Shown piece after piece: positions 54,269 to 64,000 of a stretch of 64,000 bases of DNA. How positions within the stretch are numbered: position 1 is the stretch's first letter; every line of letters begins with the position of its first letter. The position numbers and the translations under genes are program-made. Below the pieces are notes generated by a model, which was given only the letters and a program-made list of their open reading frames with translations, made no database searches and had not been told where the DNA came from. The DNA comes from Micrococcales bacterium (lineage in GTDB: Bacteria > Actinomycetota > Actinomycetes > Actinomycetales > Dermatophilaceae): NCBI GenBank assembly GCA_021287075.1, contig JAJTBD010000002.1, positions 124,001 to 188,000 of the forward strand, written 5' to 3'.

Positions 54269-55554
54269 GCCCGACCTTCGCCTCGCTGTCCGTGCGCAAC
54301 TACCGCATCTGGGCCGCCGGCGCCCTCGTCTCCAATGTCGGCACGTGGATGGGCCGGGTCGCCCAGGACTGGCTGGTCCTGACGCAGCTGACCGACCACT
54401 CCTCACGCGCCCTCGGCACCGTCACCGGGCTCCAGTTCGCGCCCTTCCTGCTCATGGCCCCCTGGGCCGGCATGATCGCCGACCGCTTCCCCAAGCGGGC
54501 CGTCGTCGCGATCACCCAGAGCGTCCTGGCCCTGACCTCGCTGGTCATGGCGCTGCTCGTCGTCGCCGATGTCGCCCAGCTGTGGCACATCTATCTCCTC
54601 GCCTTCGCGCAGGGCATCGCCACCGCCGTCGACAACCCGGCCCGCCAGACCTTCGTGTCCGAGATGGTCCCGCGCGACAAGCTGAGCAACGCCGTCGGCC
54701 TCAACTCCGCGTCCTTCAACGCCGCCCGTCTCATCGGCCCCGCCGTCGCGGGCCTGTCGATCGCGGCCTGGGGCACCGGCCCAGCGCTGCTGCTCAACAC
54801 GGCGTCCTTCGTCTTCGTGCTCCTCTCGCTCGCCGCGCTGCGGCCCAGCGAGCTGCGGCCGGCCCCGGTCGTCCGCGGCGAGGGCGCGATCCGCGACGGC
54901 TTCCGCTATGTGCGCAGCCGCCCCGACATCAAGCTGATCCTCTTCCTCATCTTCATGCTCGGGACCTTCGGCATGAACTTCCAGATCACCACCGCCCTGA
55001 TGGCGACACGCGAGTTCCACAAGGGCGCAGGGGAGTTCGGTCTGGTCAGCTCGATCATGGCGATCGGCTCGCTGACCGCCGCGCTGCTCGCGGCCCGCCG
55101 CAAGACGCCACGGATGTCGACCTTCCTGATGGCCCTCGCGGCATTCACCGTCTCGACCGCGGCGGCCTCGCTCGCGCCGACCTATGCGACCTTCGCCCTC
55201 GCCCTCGTGCCGGTCGGCCTGACCGCGCTGACCGCGATGACGACCGCCAACGCGATGGTGCAGCTGCGGGTCGACCCGGAGATGCGCGGGCGCGTGATGG
55301 CGCTCTACACCGCGATCTTCTTCGGCGGGACCCCGGTCGGCGCTCCTATCGTCGGCTGGGTCGGTGATGCGCTGGGCGCCCGCTGGACCATCGGCATCGG
55401 TGCCCTCGTCGTCGGGCTGTCGCTGGCCGGTGCATTGGTGTGGCTGGCCAGGCGTCAGAATGTCAGCGTGAGCTATGAGTCCCAGCGGCGGCCGCGGGTG
55501 CGGGTGCGCACCGGCCCGATCGTGCGCGAGCCCTGCCCGGAGGCGGCCCGGTGA
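54265..55554 (+). CDS. MFS exporter (EntS/MFS_3 type)
   Basis: A 429-residue, 12-helix transporter starting at the ATG that overlaps the marR stop. NYRIWAAGALVSNVGTWMGR opens TM1, APWAGMIADRFPKRAVVAIT is motif A, and VDNPARQTFVSEMVPRDKL is the marker of the EntS-like MFS_3 group. The C-terminal 35 residues are Arg-rich. It is translationally linked to a 27-residue peptide gene at its 3' end. Confidence 0.88.
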   Translation: MSPTFASLSVRNYRIWAAGALVSNVGTWMGRVAQDWLVLTQLTDHSSRALGTVTGLQFAPFLLMAPWAGMIADRFPKRAVVAITQSVLALTSLVMALLVVADVAQLWHIYLLAFAQGIATAVDNPARQTFVSEMVPRDKLSNAVGLNSASFNAARLIGPAVAGLSIAAWGTGPALLLNTASFVFVLLSLAALRPSELRPAPVVRGEGAIRDGFRYVRSRPDIKLILFLIFMLGTFGMNFQITTALMATREFHKGAGEFGLVSSIMAIGSLTAALLAARRKTPRMSTFLMALAAFTVSTAAASLAPTYATFALALVPVGLTALTAMTTANAMVQLRVDPEMRGRVMALYTAIFFGGTPVGAPIVGWVGDALGARWTIGIGALVVGLSLAGALVWLARRQNVSVSYESQRRPRVRVRTGPIVREPCPEAAR

Positions 55555-55634
55555 CCCCGCGCTTCCGCCGGCGCATGACGATCGGCGTCCTCGCGCTCGT
55601 CGTGCTCGTCGCCGTCGTCGCCCAGCTGGTCTGA
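55551..55634 (+). CDS. 27-residue single-helix membrane peptide
   Basis: A GTG overlapping the MFS stop (GTGA) opens a 27-codon frame: a basic head (TPRFRRRM) and one hydrophobic helix (TIGVLALVVLVAVVAQL). It has the form of a small transporter-associated membrane peptide. It lies directly before the 98-bp repeat element, which may end its transcript. Low complexity makes chance a real alternative. Confidence 0.45.
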   Translation: MTPRFRRRMTIGVLALVVLVAVVAQLV

Positions 55635-55650
55635 GCCCGAGCCGCCCGGT

Positions 55651-55748
55651 CGCACAACGACGACCATGGTCGGCCAGTGGAGCCGCTGCGCCGGCATGCG
55701 CCCGCACAGCGCCACGGTGCTGACCTCAACCGTGGTCGTCGTTGTGCG
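55651..55748. repeat. 98-bp inverted-terminus element, copy 1
   Basis: The left end CGCACAACGACGACCATGGT is matched in inverse orientation by the right end (55729-55748) with one mismatch; 58 bp lie between. A second element with the same ends and exactly the same length is at 62004-62101. It sits between the convergent MFS operon and serC. Confidence 0.75.
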
Positions 55749-55760
55749 GCGGGCGCCGCC

Positions 55761-56894
<1,134 letters not shown>

Positions 56895-56935
56895 TCACCC
56901 TGCTCGGGGCCCGCTCTCGGGCCGCCCAGACATAG

Positions 56936-56971
56936 GTATGCCGCCCGCGCCGGCCAGCGCGGGCGGCATAC
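56936..56971. terminator. Hairpin built from paired GTATGCCG motifs
   Basis: Perfect 15-bp arms (56936-56950, 56957-56971) with a 6-base loop lie 12 bases past the tlpA stop. The outer eight bases of each arm are the motif. Confidence 0.85.
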
Positions 56972-56983
56972 CTTTCCCAGGGG

Positions 56984-57622
56984 TCAGCCGCCGATGCGGC
57001 GGACCTGCTCGGTCATCTTCGCCTCGCTCATCGACCCCACCTGGGTGGCTCGCAACACCCCGGACGAGTCGATGTAGTAGTGGGCGGGGATGCCGAGGAC
57101 CCGATAGGCCGAGGCGACCTTGGTGTCCTGGTCGACGACGGCCGGCATCGTGAGACCGAGCCGCTGCGTGTAGTCCTGCACGTTGGGCGCGCTCTCGTTG
57201 ATGTAGACGGAGACGATCTCGAGCCCGGCCGGCTTGGACTTGCCATAGACGGCCTCGATGTCGGGTGCCTCCGTGCGGCAGGCGGTGCACCAGGAGGCGC
57301 CGAAGGTCACCCAGACCGGGCGGCCCTTGAGCTCGGACAGGCGCACCTGCTTGCCGTCGATCGTGGTGGCGGCGAAGTCGGGCGCGGGCTGGCCGACCTT
57401 GGGCGCGGGGCCGGAGCGGTCACCGGTCATGGTGACCGTGCTGACCCCACCGTCGGACTTGTCCTCGACGGGCCGGTTGACGGCCCAGGCCGCGCCGAGG
57501 ACCACGGCGAGGGTCACGGCGAGCACGGCCAGCGTCCCGAACCGGCTGGCGCGCAGGCGGGCCCGCCAGTCGCCGCCCGGGGTGGCGGTCGACGATGGCG
57601 TCTGCTGTGCGGTGGCGGTCAT
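56984..57622 (-). CDS. TlpA/ResA-like thiol-disulfide oxidoreductase
   Basis: A 212-residue protein with one N-terminal membrane anchor (about residues 28-48) and an extracytoplasmic thioredoxin domain. The redox motif is WCTAC in VWVTFGASWCTACRTEAPDI, and the cis-Pro is in VLGIPAHYYID. In System II cytochrome c maturation this protein reduces apocytochrome CXXCH cysteines. It is the last gene of the ccs operon, seven bases after ccsB. Confidence 0.9.
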   Translation of the reverse strand: MTATAQQTPSSTATPGGDWRARLRASRFGTLAVLAVTLAVVLGAAWAVNRPVEDKSDGGVSTVTMTGDRSGPAPKVGQPAPDFAATTIDGKQVRLSELKGRPVWVTFGASWCTACRTEAPDIEAVYGKSKPAGLEIVSVYINESAPNVQDYTQRLGLTMPAVVDQDTKVASAYRVLGIPAHYYIDSSGVLRATQVGSMSEAKMTEQVRRIGG

Positions 57623-57629
57623 CGTGGGA

Positions 57630-58529
57630 TCACGCGTAGGAGTGCAGGCCGCCGAAGAACAGGTTGCCGAAGAAGGTGAACAGCACGGCCGCGAAGCCGA
57701 GGATCAGCAGCCAGGCGGCGCGCCGGCCACGCCAGTCGCGCACGACGCGGGCGTGGAGGTAGGCGCCATAGACCAGCCAGGTCACCAGCGACGCGGTCTC
57801 CTTGGGGTCCCAGCTCCAGTAGCTGCCCCACGCCATCTCGGCCCAGATCGCGCCGAGGATGATGAAGGCGGTCATGAAGGGGTAGGACAGCACGGCCGCG
57901 CGGTAGCCGATCTCGTCGAGCGTCTCGGCGCTCGGCAGGGCGGGGATGTGCGAGGCCAGCCACGGGTGGGCGAGATAGAGCACGGCGGCGGCGAAGGCCA
58001 CCCCGGCCGCGCCATAGGAGACGACCGCCAGGAAGACGTGCATCGAGAGCATGAGGTTGTTCTGGAGGGCCGGCACCAGCGGCTTGGCGTCGCCGTCGAT
58101 CATCAGGGCGTAGACGAGCAGGCCGAGGGCGACGGGCAGGACGACGACGGCGAGCGAGCGCACGTCATAGCGCCACTCGAAATAGGCGTATGCCGCGATG
58201 AGCCCGAACGCGAAGGCCGTCGCGAACTCGTGCTGGTTGGCGAACGGGCCGTGGCCGGTGACGATCGAGCGCAGCACGAGCGAGACCGCCAGCATCAGGA
58301 TCGCCAGGCGGGTGCACTGGCTGCCGTACCACGCCAGTCCGTGGTGCTCGGCCTCGTGGACCGCGCTCGCGGGCTGGCGGACGGGCGGGCCGCCCGCACC
58401 GACCGGCACGGCGACACGGACCTCGGCCCGGGCGCGGGCCCGGGGGCTGAGGGCGCCGACATAGGCCAGCAGGCCCACGCCGACCAGCATGGCGCTGGCC
58501 ACGACAAGGTATTGGGAGAGCGCGAGCAT
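57630..58529 (-). CDS. ccsB: Cytochrome c biogenesis protein CcsB (ResC)
   Basis: A 299-residue heme-handling membrane protein. The WWD domain WGSYWSWDPKETASLVTWLV is intact, with flanking conserved His in QHEFATAFAFG and in LSMHVFLAVVSYGAAG. About eight helices. With ResB it forms the System II heme transporter/lyase that attaches heme to CXXCH motifs outside the membrane. It lies three bases after resB. Confidence 0.93.
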   Translation of the reverse strand: MLALSQYLVVASAMLVGVGLLAYVGALSPRARARAEVRVAVPVGAGGPPVRQPASAVHEAEHHGLAWYGSQCTRLAILMLAVSLVLRSIVTGHGPFANQHEFATAFAFGLIAAYAYFEWRYDVRSLAVVVLPVALGLLVYALMIDGDAKPLVPALQNNLMLSMHVFLAVVSYGAAGVAFAAAVLYLAHPWLASHIPALPSAETLDEIGYRAAVLSYPFMTAFIILGAIWAEMAWGSYWSWDPKETASLVTWLVYGAYLHARVVRDWRGRRAAWLLILGFAAVLFTFFGNLFFGGLHSYA

Positions 58530-58532
58530 GGT

Positions 58533-60011
58533 TCACACACCTGTCTTTGTTGGGCGCTCGCCCATGGCCGGGGCGAGCTCGTCGGTGAAGCGGCCGAACC
58601 ACGACTGGAAGGTGATGTCGTGCCGCTCGGGGGAGGCGACGCGGACGCGGCTGCCCGTGTCGGTGGGGGTCACGCGGACCCAGATGCGCCGGTGGCGCAG
58701 ACCGAAGGTCATGATCAGGCCGACCATCATCAGGCCGCAGCCGAGATAGACCCACGCCGTGCCGTGGTCGTTGGCGACGCGCAGGCCGGTGTAGGGGCGC
58801 TCGCGCTCGAAGGTGAGCGTGAGGTCGCCGACGACGGTGGGCTTGCCCTGGTCGAGGACCCGGGTGTCGACCGGCTCGGTGGAGTCGGCGCGATAGACCT
58901 CGAAGCGCATCTGGCCGGGCGCGATCTCGGGGTCGGACCCACCGGAGGCGACGCCCACGGCATACACCTCGAGGCCCTGGGCCTTCAGGAGGGTCTTGCC
59001 GAAGACATTGGCCTCGTCCTGGGTGCTCCACTCCAGCGGGATGCCGCCCTTGAAGAGGACCTTGCCCGTGGCGTCGGCGATCGTGGCGACCGCGGAGGTG
59101 CCGAAGGATGCCTGGTAGAAGGTGACGCCGTCGTAGCGCAGCGGCTGGTTGACCCGGATGGTCTTGCCCGCGACCCTGGCGCCGTCCTTGTAGAGCACGA
59201 GGTCGCTGGCGTAGTCCTTGGGCTGGCCGTCCTCGTAGTAGGAGTCGGTGAAGTTGGTCGCCTCGACGCTCAGGCCGGTGTCGTGGCCGATGGCCGACTG
59301 GGTGCCGACGGTGACGGGCAGGTTGGCCAGCTTGAAGCCGGTGTTGGCGCTGACCAGCGCGCCGAGGATGACCACGACGAAGCCGGTGTGCGCGAGGACG
59401 GTCCCGAAGGGGCCCCAGCGGAAGCGGTCGGCATAGAGGTTCAGGCCCGGGCCGCGCGGGTCGACGATCGTGCGATAGCGGTGGTGCCTCAGCGAGGCGG
59501 TCGCCTGCTCGAAGGCCTGGGCGGCGGGGATGTCGACCTCGCGGTCCCTGGAGAGGCCGGCGTGGTCGAAGAAGCGGTCGCTGACGTGGGTGTGCGGGTG
59601 CTGCGCCCGCGCCCACAGCTGCGGCAGCCGGTGGGTGGTGCACGCGACGATGCTCAGCGCGAGCAGCACGCAGACGGCCTTGAACCACACGGACGAGAAG
59701 ACGTGGAAGGCGCCGATGGCGCTCAGCGGGGTGGTCCAGCCGCGATAGCGCGGCCGCACGTCGTCGAGCCAGCTCTGGTATGCCGTGGCGTCGGCCCGGA
59801 CCTCGTCCGGCGCCTGCTGGAGCAGGGTGCCGAGGAGGGTGAGCACGGCCATCGCGAGGATGAGGAAGAGCCCGAAGTGCTTGTTGTAGAACAGCGCATA
59901 GACTTTGTGCGCCGCATTGCGGGGCATCGACGGGGGCCTGCGCACCGGCCGGGGGGCCTTGGGCTCGGGAGCCGCTGCGGCGGGTCGGGTGGTGGCTGTG
60001 TCCTGGCTCAT
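58533..60011 (-). CDS. resB: Cytochrome c biogenesis protein ResB (Ccs1)
   Basis: A 492-residue ResB protein starting at the ATG at 60011. Three N-terminal helices (LFLILAMAVLTLLGTLLQQA, then VFSSVWFKAVCVLLALSIVA, then GTVLAHTGFVVVILGALVS) precede a large extracytoplasmic beta-rich domain and a final helix near residue 420. It works with CcsB in heme delivery and ligation. Two bases after ccdA. Confidence 0.92.
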   Translation of the reverse strand: MSQDTATTRPAAAAPEPKAPRPVRRPPSMPRNAAHKVYALFYNKHFGLFLILAMAVLTLLGTLLQQAPDEVRADATAYQSWLDDVRPRYRGWTTPLSAIGAFHVFSSVWFKAVCVLLALSIVACTTHRLPQLWARAQHPHTHVSDRFFDHAGLSRDREVDIPAAQAFEQATASLRHHRYRTIVDPRGPGLNLYADRFRWGPFGTVLAHTGFVVVILGALVSANTGFKLANLPVTVGTQSAIGHDTGLSVEATNFTDSYYEDGQPKDYASDLVLYKDGARVAGKTIRVNQPLRYDGVTFYQASFGTSAVATIADATGKVLFKGGIPLEWSTQDEANVFGKTLLKAQGLEVYAVGVASGGSDPEIAPGQMRFEVYRADSTEPVDTRVLDQGKPTVVGDLTLTFERERPYTGLRVANDHGTAWVYLGCGLMMVGLIMTFGLRHRRIWVRVTPTDTGSRVRVASPERHDITFQSWFGRFTDELAPAMGERPTKTGV

Positions 60012-60013
60012 CG

Positions 60014-60751
60014 TCAGACTCCAAGGGTGGGCACGAGGCCGGAGACCCGGCCGAGGACGTTGGTGATCATGGCGACCCCGGTGATGGCCAGGAAGGCGCC
60101 GGAGGCGAGGGAGACGGCCATCTGGTGGCGGCGGAACCACTGGAGCCGGCGGCTGACCTCGCTGGCGCCGGCGGCGACCAGCACGAAGGGGAGGCCGAGG
60201 CCGATGGAGTAGGCGAGCAGCAGCGCGGTGCCCTGGCCGACACTGTCGCTGACGGTTGCCATGCCGAGGACCGCACCGAGGATGGGGCCGATGCACGGTG
60301 TCCAGCCGGCACCGAAGGCCAGGCCCATGAGGGCGGAGCGGCGATAGCTGGGGGCGAGCTCGGCGGGGGAGGCCCCGGATCCCGGACCGCCCACTCCCGC
60401 AGCGAGATTGGCCTGGGCGTGGCGGTACAGGAAGGGGATCTCGATGAGCTCGGCGACGTGCAGGCCCATGACGACCAGGACGACGCCACCGGCGATGCGC
60501 AGCGCCGTGCGGTGGTCGCCGAGGGCATAGCCGACCAGGCCGATCGAGGCCCACAGCGCGATGAAGACGAGCGTGAAGCCGGCGACGAACGCCAGCGCCT
60601 GGCGGACCGCGGTCCGGCGGAAGGCGGGGGTCTCGGCGGGGGTGGAGCCGACGAGATAGCCGACGAACACCGGGACGATCGGCAGGAAGCAGGGCGAGGC
60701 GAAGGAGACGACCCCGGCGAGGGTCGCGACGGGAAGCGTCACCCCGTTCAT
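60014..60751 (-). CDS. ccdA: CcdA-type thiol-disulfide transporter
   Basis: A 245-residue, six-helix protein of the DsbD/CcdA family. The two redox cysteines are in [20 protein letters not shown] and [17 protein letters not shown]. It moves reducing power from cytosolic thioredoxin to the TlpA protein outside. It starts at the ATG at 60751, five bases after the TPR gene. Confidence 0.93.
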   Translation of the reverse strand: MNGVTLPVATLAGVVSFASPCFLPIVPVFVGYLVGSTPAETPAFRRTAVRQALAFVAGFTLVFIALWASIGLVGYALGDHRTALRIAGGVVLVVMGLHVAELIEIPFLYRHAQANLAAGVGGPGSGASPAELAPSYRRSALMGLAFGAGWTPCIGPILGAVLGMATVSDSVGQGTALLLAYSIGLGLPFVLVAAGASEVSRRLQWFRRHQMAVSLASGAFLAITGVAMITNVLGRVSGLVPTLGV

Positions 60752-60756
60752 CGCGG

Positions 60757-61674
60757 TCAGTGCCCGGCCGGTGCGGACGGCGCGTCGGTGGCGGTGGCGC
60801 GGCCGAGGTGGCCCTGGACGTTCTTGGCCATGTCGGAGCCGGGGGCCAGCGTGGCGACCTTGTCCCAGGACTCCTTCATCTTGGCGGTGTCGCCCTTGCT
60901 CATGTAGTAGAAGCCGAGGTTGTAGTGCGGCTCGGCCTTGGTGGGGTCGAGCCTGGCGGCGGTCTGCCAGTGCTCCACGGCCTTGTCGGCCTGGCCCCGG
61001 GCCAGCTGGGTGACGCCGAGGGCGAGGTGGGCGTCGACGTCCTTGGCGTTGAGGGCCAGGATCTTCTCCTGCCACGCGCCGGCCTCGGCGAACTGGCGGG
61101 CCTCGTAGTGCATGCGGCCCAGCTCTCGCATGCTGGAGACGTCCTTGGGGTTGGCCTTGATCTTGGCCTCGAGGGCGGCGACCTGCTTTGCGTCGATCGC
61201 GGGGGCCGCGCTCGCGGGCGGCATCGAGGCCGACGGCGAGCTGCCCTGTGCCGCAGAGGTGTCGGCCGGGCCGCCCATGCCATAGATCGCGGCGACGATC
61301 GCGGCGATCACCGCCAGCGCCCCGAGATAGAGCAGCGGCGAGCGGCGCTTGGGGCCGGTCGTCTCCGGCGCGGTGATGACCCGTGCCGGCGGGGTGGACG
61401 CGCCGACGTCCTCACCGAGCTCGGCGGCCACGGCGTCGATGTCGTCGACCTCCTCGGCCGGCGCGGGGGCCAGGGCCGCGGCATACGCCTCGTCGATGTC
61501 GGCGCCCTGGTGGCGGGCCCAGTCGGTGAGCTCGTCGGGGGCGTCGCTGAGGAAGGAGTGGAGCGCGGCGCGGGCGGCCTCGATCTGCTCGAGGTCTGCC
61601 GTGGGGGGAAGGCCCAGCGCCGCCAGGGCGCTCTCGCGCGTGGGGGCGGGGCGCTGGGGGGTGGCGCTGCTCAT
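60757..61674 (-). CDS. Membrane-anchored TPR protein (CcmI/NrfG-like)
   Basis: A 305-residue protein starting at the ATG at 61674 behind AGGAG. Residues 1-110 are a cytosolic acidic helical region and one membrane helix follows (about 115-135). The outer part has an Ala/Pro/Ser linker and three TPR-like repeats ([60 protein letters not shown]). CcmI and NrfG use such repeats to hold apocytochrome C-termini. First gene of the ccs operon and closest to nrfHA, so it may chaperone NrfA; that is inference. Confidence 0.8.
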   Translation of the reverse strand: MSSATPQRPAPTRESALAALGLPPTADLEQIEAARAALHSFLSDAPDELTDWARHQGADIDEAYAAALAPAPAEEVDDIDAVAAELGEDVGASTPPARVITAPETTGPKRRSPLLYLGALAVIAAIVAAIYGMGGPADTSAAQGSSPSASMPPASAAPAIDAKQVAALEAKIKANPKDVSSMRELGRMHYEARQFAEAGAWQEKILALNAKDVDAHLALGVTQLARGQADKAVEHWQTAARLDPTKAEPHYNLGFYYMSKGDTAKMKESWDKVATLAPGSDMAKNVQGHLGRATATDAPSAPAGH

Positions 61675-62003
61675 GACTTCTCCTGGACACATGTGGTCGT
61701 CGACGACATGTCCACCCTCGCCAGCGGCCTGGGCCTGGGGTATCCGTCGCCCGGCACGTTTGGGGTAGACCGGACGGGTAGGGGGCACAGGGCGGGGGAG
61801 GGTGGGCACAGGGTGGGCATGTGCCGATAGGGGGAGTCACCCCCTCTGGTCTGCGCGGATGTGCCCGGTCCGTCCGGTTTGGCCTGTATCTCCCGACTGT
61901 CCGTGTTCTGCCGGTCCTGGCGCGTGAGTCGGACCACAGATATGCAGGCGACTGGGCCTTCCGGTCCGGCAAACCCTGCCGCTGGGCACAGGCGCCCTCG
62001 CCC

Positions 62004-62101
62004 CGCACAACGACGACCATGGTGGGACCGATCAGCCCGCGCGCGTGCTCAGGCAGGTGTGGTCGGGCGTTGGGAGTACGGACCGTGGTCTTCGTTGTGC
62101 A
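62004..62101. repeat. 98-bp inverted-terminus element, copy 2
   Basis: The left end is the same 20 bases as copy 1; the right end (62082-62101) is its complement with three mismatches. The 58-bp interior differs from copy 1 but has the same length. It lies 3' of nrfA. Confidence 0.75.
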
Positions 62102-62159
62102 GCGATCCGCGGCATGTCGTGGCCAGGGGGCGCCGAGTTCCGTTGCGGCACAACGAGAA

Positions 62160-62187
62160 GGAGGGGGAGCCGGCTGGCTCCCCCTCC
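62160..62187 (-). terminator. nrfA terminator hairpin
   Basis: GGAGGGGGAGCC and its perfect complement (12-bp arms, 62160-62171 and 62176-62187) flank a 4-base loop, 16 bases after the nrfA stop. Confidence 0.85.
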
Positions 62188-62203
62188 ACCTCATGGCCGT
62201 GAG

Positions 62204-63667
62204 CTAGTGAGTCGCGCTCGTCGGTGACGCGGTGGCGCTGGGCGAGCTGCTCGGCGAGGCCGTGCTGGCCGCTGCGGCGCCGGCGCCGATGTCGCCACGC
62301 AGGGCCAGCTGGCCCTTGCGGGAGGCGTCGGTGACGTCGTTGAGGATGCTGATGGTGTAGGCCGGTGCGTGGAAGCCGCGGCTGTTCTCGGAGACGACGT
62401 AGTCCATGAAGAACTGGGCCTTGCGCTGCTGCTTCTGCGCCTCGGTGATCTTGTCGGCCGCGACGCCCGACTTGCGGGCCTTCTCGATGTCCTTGATCAG
62501 GGCGTCGAGCGCGTCGAAGGAGGCGTCCTTGGCGTGCTCATAGCGGTCGTGGATGGTGTTGACGCGCTGCTTCATCTCGGCCTCGGTCGAGTGGTGGCAG
62601 GTCAGGCAGCTGGAGTTGATCGTCGCGTCCGAGCGCATCGGGCTGGCGACCTGGTGGTTGCTCACCTTGGTCGCGCCCTCGCGGGTGTAGGACATGTGGC
62701 AGTCCGCGCAGCCGACGCCGGCGCTGGCGTGCACGCCGTTGCTCCACGTCTCGAAGTCGGGGTGCTGTGCCTTGACGGCCGGCGCACCGGTCAGCTTGTG
62801 CTCGAAGTCCTTCCAGCCGACCTCGTCGTAGTAGGCGAGCGCGTCATCGACGGTCAGGCCCTTGTCCCACGGGAAGGTGAGGGTCTTCTCCTCGCCCTTG
62901 AAGTAGTACTCGACGTGGCACTGCGCGCAGACGAACGTGCGCATCTCCTGCGCGGTGGCCTGCTTGTTGACGTCGTACTCCTTGATGCCCTGGCCGGCCT
63001 TGTACTCCTTGATGCCCTCGATGAACGCCGGGCGCGTGACGCGCAGCTTCATCGTCTTGGGGTCGTGGCAGTCGATGCAGGCGATCGGGCCGTTGGCGTG
63101 CTTGACGGCCTCCTTGTAGGGCGTCTTGTTCATCGTCGCCCACGCGGCGGCCTTGTCGCCGCCGATGGAGTCGAGGACCTGCGGGATCGAGGCGTGGCAG
63201 TTCAGGCACGCGCCCGGCTGCTTGAACTGCGTCACGCGCTTGACCAGCTGCTGGTCCTGGAGCATGTACTCGTGGCCGCGGGGCTCGTTGTACTCCACCG
63301 AGAAGGCGTAGCCCTGCCACATGGTGACCAGGCGCGGGTCCTCCTTGAGCTTGGACTTGGCCATGAACTTGCGGGGGTCGCCCGCCGGCGGCGTGGCCTG
63401 CTCGTCCTTGGGCATCTCGGAGGTCTTCTTGTAGCCCTCGTACTGGAGCGGGAAGTTCTCGCCCCACACCGCGGGGTCGAAGGTCTTCTCGTCCAGGTTC
63501 TTCACGTGGAAGTAGGGGCTCTTGGCCTCTTCTTTGCGCTCCATGATGTTGACGAGCAGGGCGAGGATGCCCGCTGTCACGAGCGCGCCGGCCACGAGGA
63601 CCGCTGCGATCATGGGCCAGGAGCGCTTCTTCCTGGGCTCTTTGGCGGATGTTGCGGATGAGCTCAT
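62204..63667 (-). CDS. nrfA: Ammonia-forming cytochrome c nitrite reductase NrfA
   Basis: A 487-residue pentaheme cytochrome with an uncleaved N-terminal anchor (about residues 18-41). Five heme sites are at residues 154-158 (CLNCH), 197-201 (CIDCH), 247-251 (CAQCH), 320-324 (CADCH) and 354-358 (CLTCH). The first, which carries the active-site heme, is CXXCH instead of the CXXCK of E. coli. CHVEYYFKG and HPDFETWSNGVH supply the expected Tyr and His. A Ser/Thr/Ala tail of about 30 residues ends it. It reduces nitrite to ammonium outside the membrane with electrons from NrfH. It starts four bases after nrfH. Confidence 0.93.
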   Translation of the reverse strand: MSSSATSAKEPRKKRSWPMIAAVLVAGALVTAGILALLVNIMERKEEAKSPYFHVKNLDEKTFDPAVWGENFPLQYEGYKKTSEMPKDEQATPPAGDPRKFMAKSKLKEDPRLVTMWQGYAFSVEYNEPRGHEYMLQDQQLVKRVTQFKQPGACLNCHASIPQVLDSIGGDKAAAWATMNKTPYKEAVKHANGPIACIDCHDPKTMKLRVTRPAFIEGIKEYKAGQGIKEYDVNKQATAQEMRTFVCAQCHVEYYFKGEEKTLTFPWDKGLTVDDALAYYDEVGWKDFEHKLTGAPAVKAQHPDFETWSNGVHASAGVGCADCHMSYTREGATKVSNHQVASPMRSDATINSSCLTCHHSTEAEMKQRVNTIHDRYEHAKDASFDALDALIKDIEKARKSGVAADKITEAQKQQRKAQFFMDYVVSENSRGFHAPAYTISILNDVTDASRKGQLALRGDIGAGAAAASTASPSSSPSATASPTSATH

Positions 63668-63671
63668 GCCC

Positions 63672-64000
63672 TCACCTCTTGTGGCCGACGTTGCTGTGGC
63701 ATTGCAGACACGAGATCTGCTGGTCGTGGGAGGCACCCGCGCGGGTGCTCTCGATGTCGCTGACGAAGTCCTTGTGGCAGTGCCGGCAGGAGTCCTCGAC
63801 GATCTTGCGGTTGACCTCGCGGATCTTGATGTTCTCGGGGTAGCGCCCCGTCGTGAACTTCAGCGAGTGCCAGAAACCGTTGTCGGCCTCGCTGTAGAGC
63901 CACTTCGCGAAGTTGTCATGCGGAGCGTGGCAGCTCTGGCAGGTCGCGACGTCCTTGTGGCTGCCCTTGGTGAACGCCTCGTACTCCTCGTTCATCGAAT
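63672..64000 (-). CDS. nrfH: NrfH tetraheme quinol dehydrogenase, 3' part
   Basis: The frame runs off the right edge; about 109 residues are visible. Three heme sites are seen (CQSCH, CRHCH, CLQCH). The segment at the edge, Ser-Met-Asn-Glu-Glu-Tyr, matches the stretch after the first CXXCHxM site of NrfH, so that heme and the membrane anchor lie just beyond the window. NrfH takes electrons from menaquinol and docks to NrfA. It is followed by nrfA with a 4-base gap. Confidence 0.88.
   Translation of the reverse strand, partial: SMNEEYEAFTKGSHKDVATCQSCHAPHDNFAKWLYSEADNGFWHSLKFTTGRYPENIKIREVNRKIVEDSCRHCHKDFVSDIESTRAGASHDQQISCLQCHSNVGHKR

Larger units (their letters stand above)
61675..62203. 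other. 529-bp gap between ccs operon and nrfA
   Basis: No convincing gene. It holds the upstream region of the ccs operon, with a near-direct repeat of the form GGGCACAGGG-n-GGGCACAGGG around 61789-61815. A small inverted pair AGGGGG/CCCCCT lies near 61830. The 98-bp element copy 2 and the nrfA terminator are also here. No FNR-like or NsrR-like site was recognised. Confidence 0.5.

Noticed and set aside
57258..60212. 984-codon plus-strand frame opposite the ccs operon
   Set aside because: The minus-strand genes tlpA, ccsB, resB and ccdA are certain; the plus frame is low-complexity Gly/Val/Asp/His sequence.
62038..62104. Small protein sharing a PTMVVVVR stretch in both 98-bp elements
   Set aside because: The shared residues come only from the common terminal repeat; the rest of the frames differ and lack starts.

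Overview
The window is about 70% GC and reads as chromosomal DNA of an actinobacterium. The DUF3027, DUF2530, DUF3263 and DUF3349 genes, a WXG100 protein, a bacterial XPB helicase with its partner, HelD, the Ccs cytochrome system, frequent GTG starts and 4-base ATGA/GTGA overlaps all fit. A Micrococcales/Intrasporangiaceae-like host is my inference; no rRNA, tRNA or CRISPR array was seen.

Layout. 1-2180: tail of a wax-ester/triacylglycerol synthase and a DadA-like oxidase. 2274-12032: a probable amine-catabolic island. It holds a permease, an FCD-type GntR regulator translationally coupled to a soluble Cache protein, and then one long operon: P450, 3Fe-4S ferredoxin, ferredoxin reductase, glutamine-synthetase-like ligase, a binding-protein-fold protein with no signal peptide, and two class-I amidotransferase-like (C26) hydrolases. 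12064-26571: hemY, a DoxX remnant, an SDR, two alpha/beta hydrolases, a second wax-ester synthase with a histone-H1-like tail, an acyl-CoA dehydrogenase, ung, an arsenate-reductase-like gene, a HAD phosphatase, a PLP decarboxylase and small conserved genes. 26666-34885: phosphate transporter with a small membrane partner, a frameshifted secreted M15-type peptidase, groEL behind two CIRCE elements, a WXG100 protein and a DUF2339 membrane protein.

35003-48347: SDR, HelD, an HtrA-type protease beside a two-component system (the order of mycobacterial mprA-mprB-pepD), a CsoR-family regulator, XPB helicase, HMG-CoA lyase and the XPB partner protein. 48385-56882: aldose epimerase, two MFS exporters, cold-shock protein, purine permease, MarR regulator and serC. 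56984-64000: a complete System II cytochrome c maturation operon (TPR protein, CcdA, ResB, CcsB, TlpA) next to nrfHA, the pentaheme ammonia-forming nitrite reductase that would need it.

Three signals fall outside ordinary annotation. First, the octamer GTATGCCG occurs about 53 times on both strands, far above my rough expectation of two. It sits in terminator hairpins just 3' of genes and forces rare ATA codons inside genes, a pattern like the DNA-uptake sequences of Neisseria and Haemophilus. Second, two 98-bp elements share 20-bp inverted termini. Third, the amine island pairs a cyclic-amine-type P450 system with gamma-glutamylation genes and unusual cytosolic sensor-like proteins. Many genes also appear leaderless, with a TAnnnT box 6-7 bases before the start codon.
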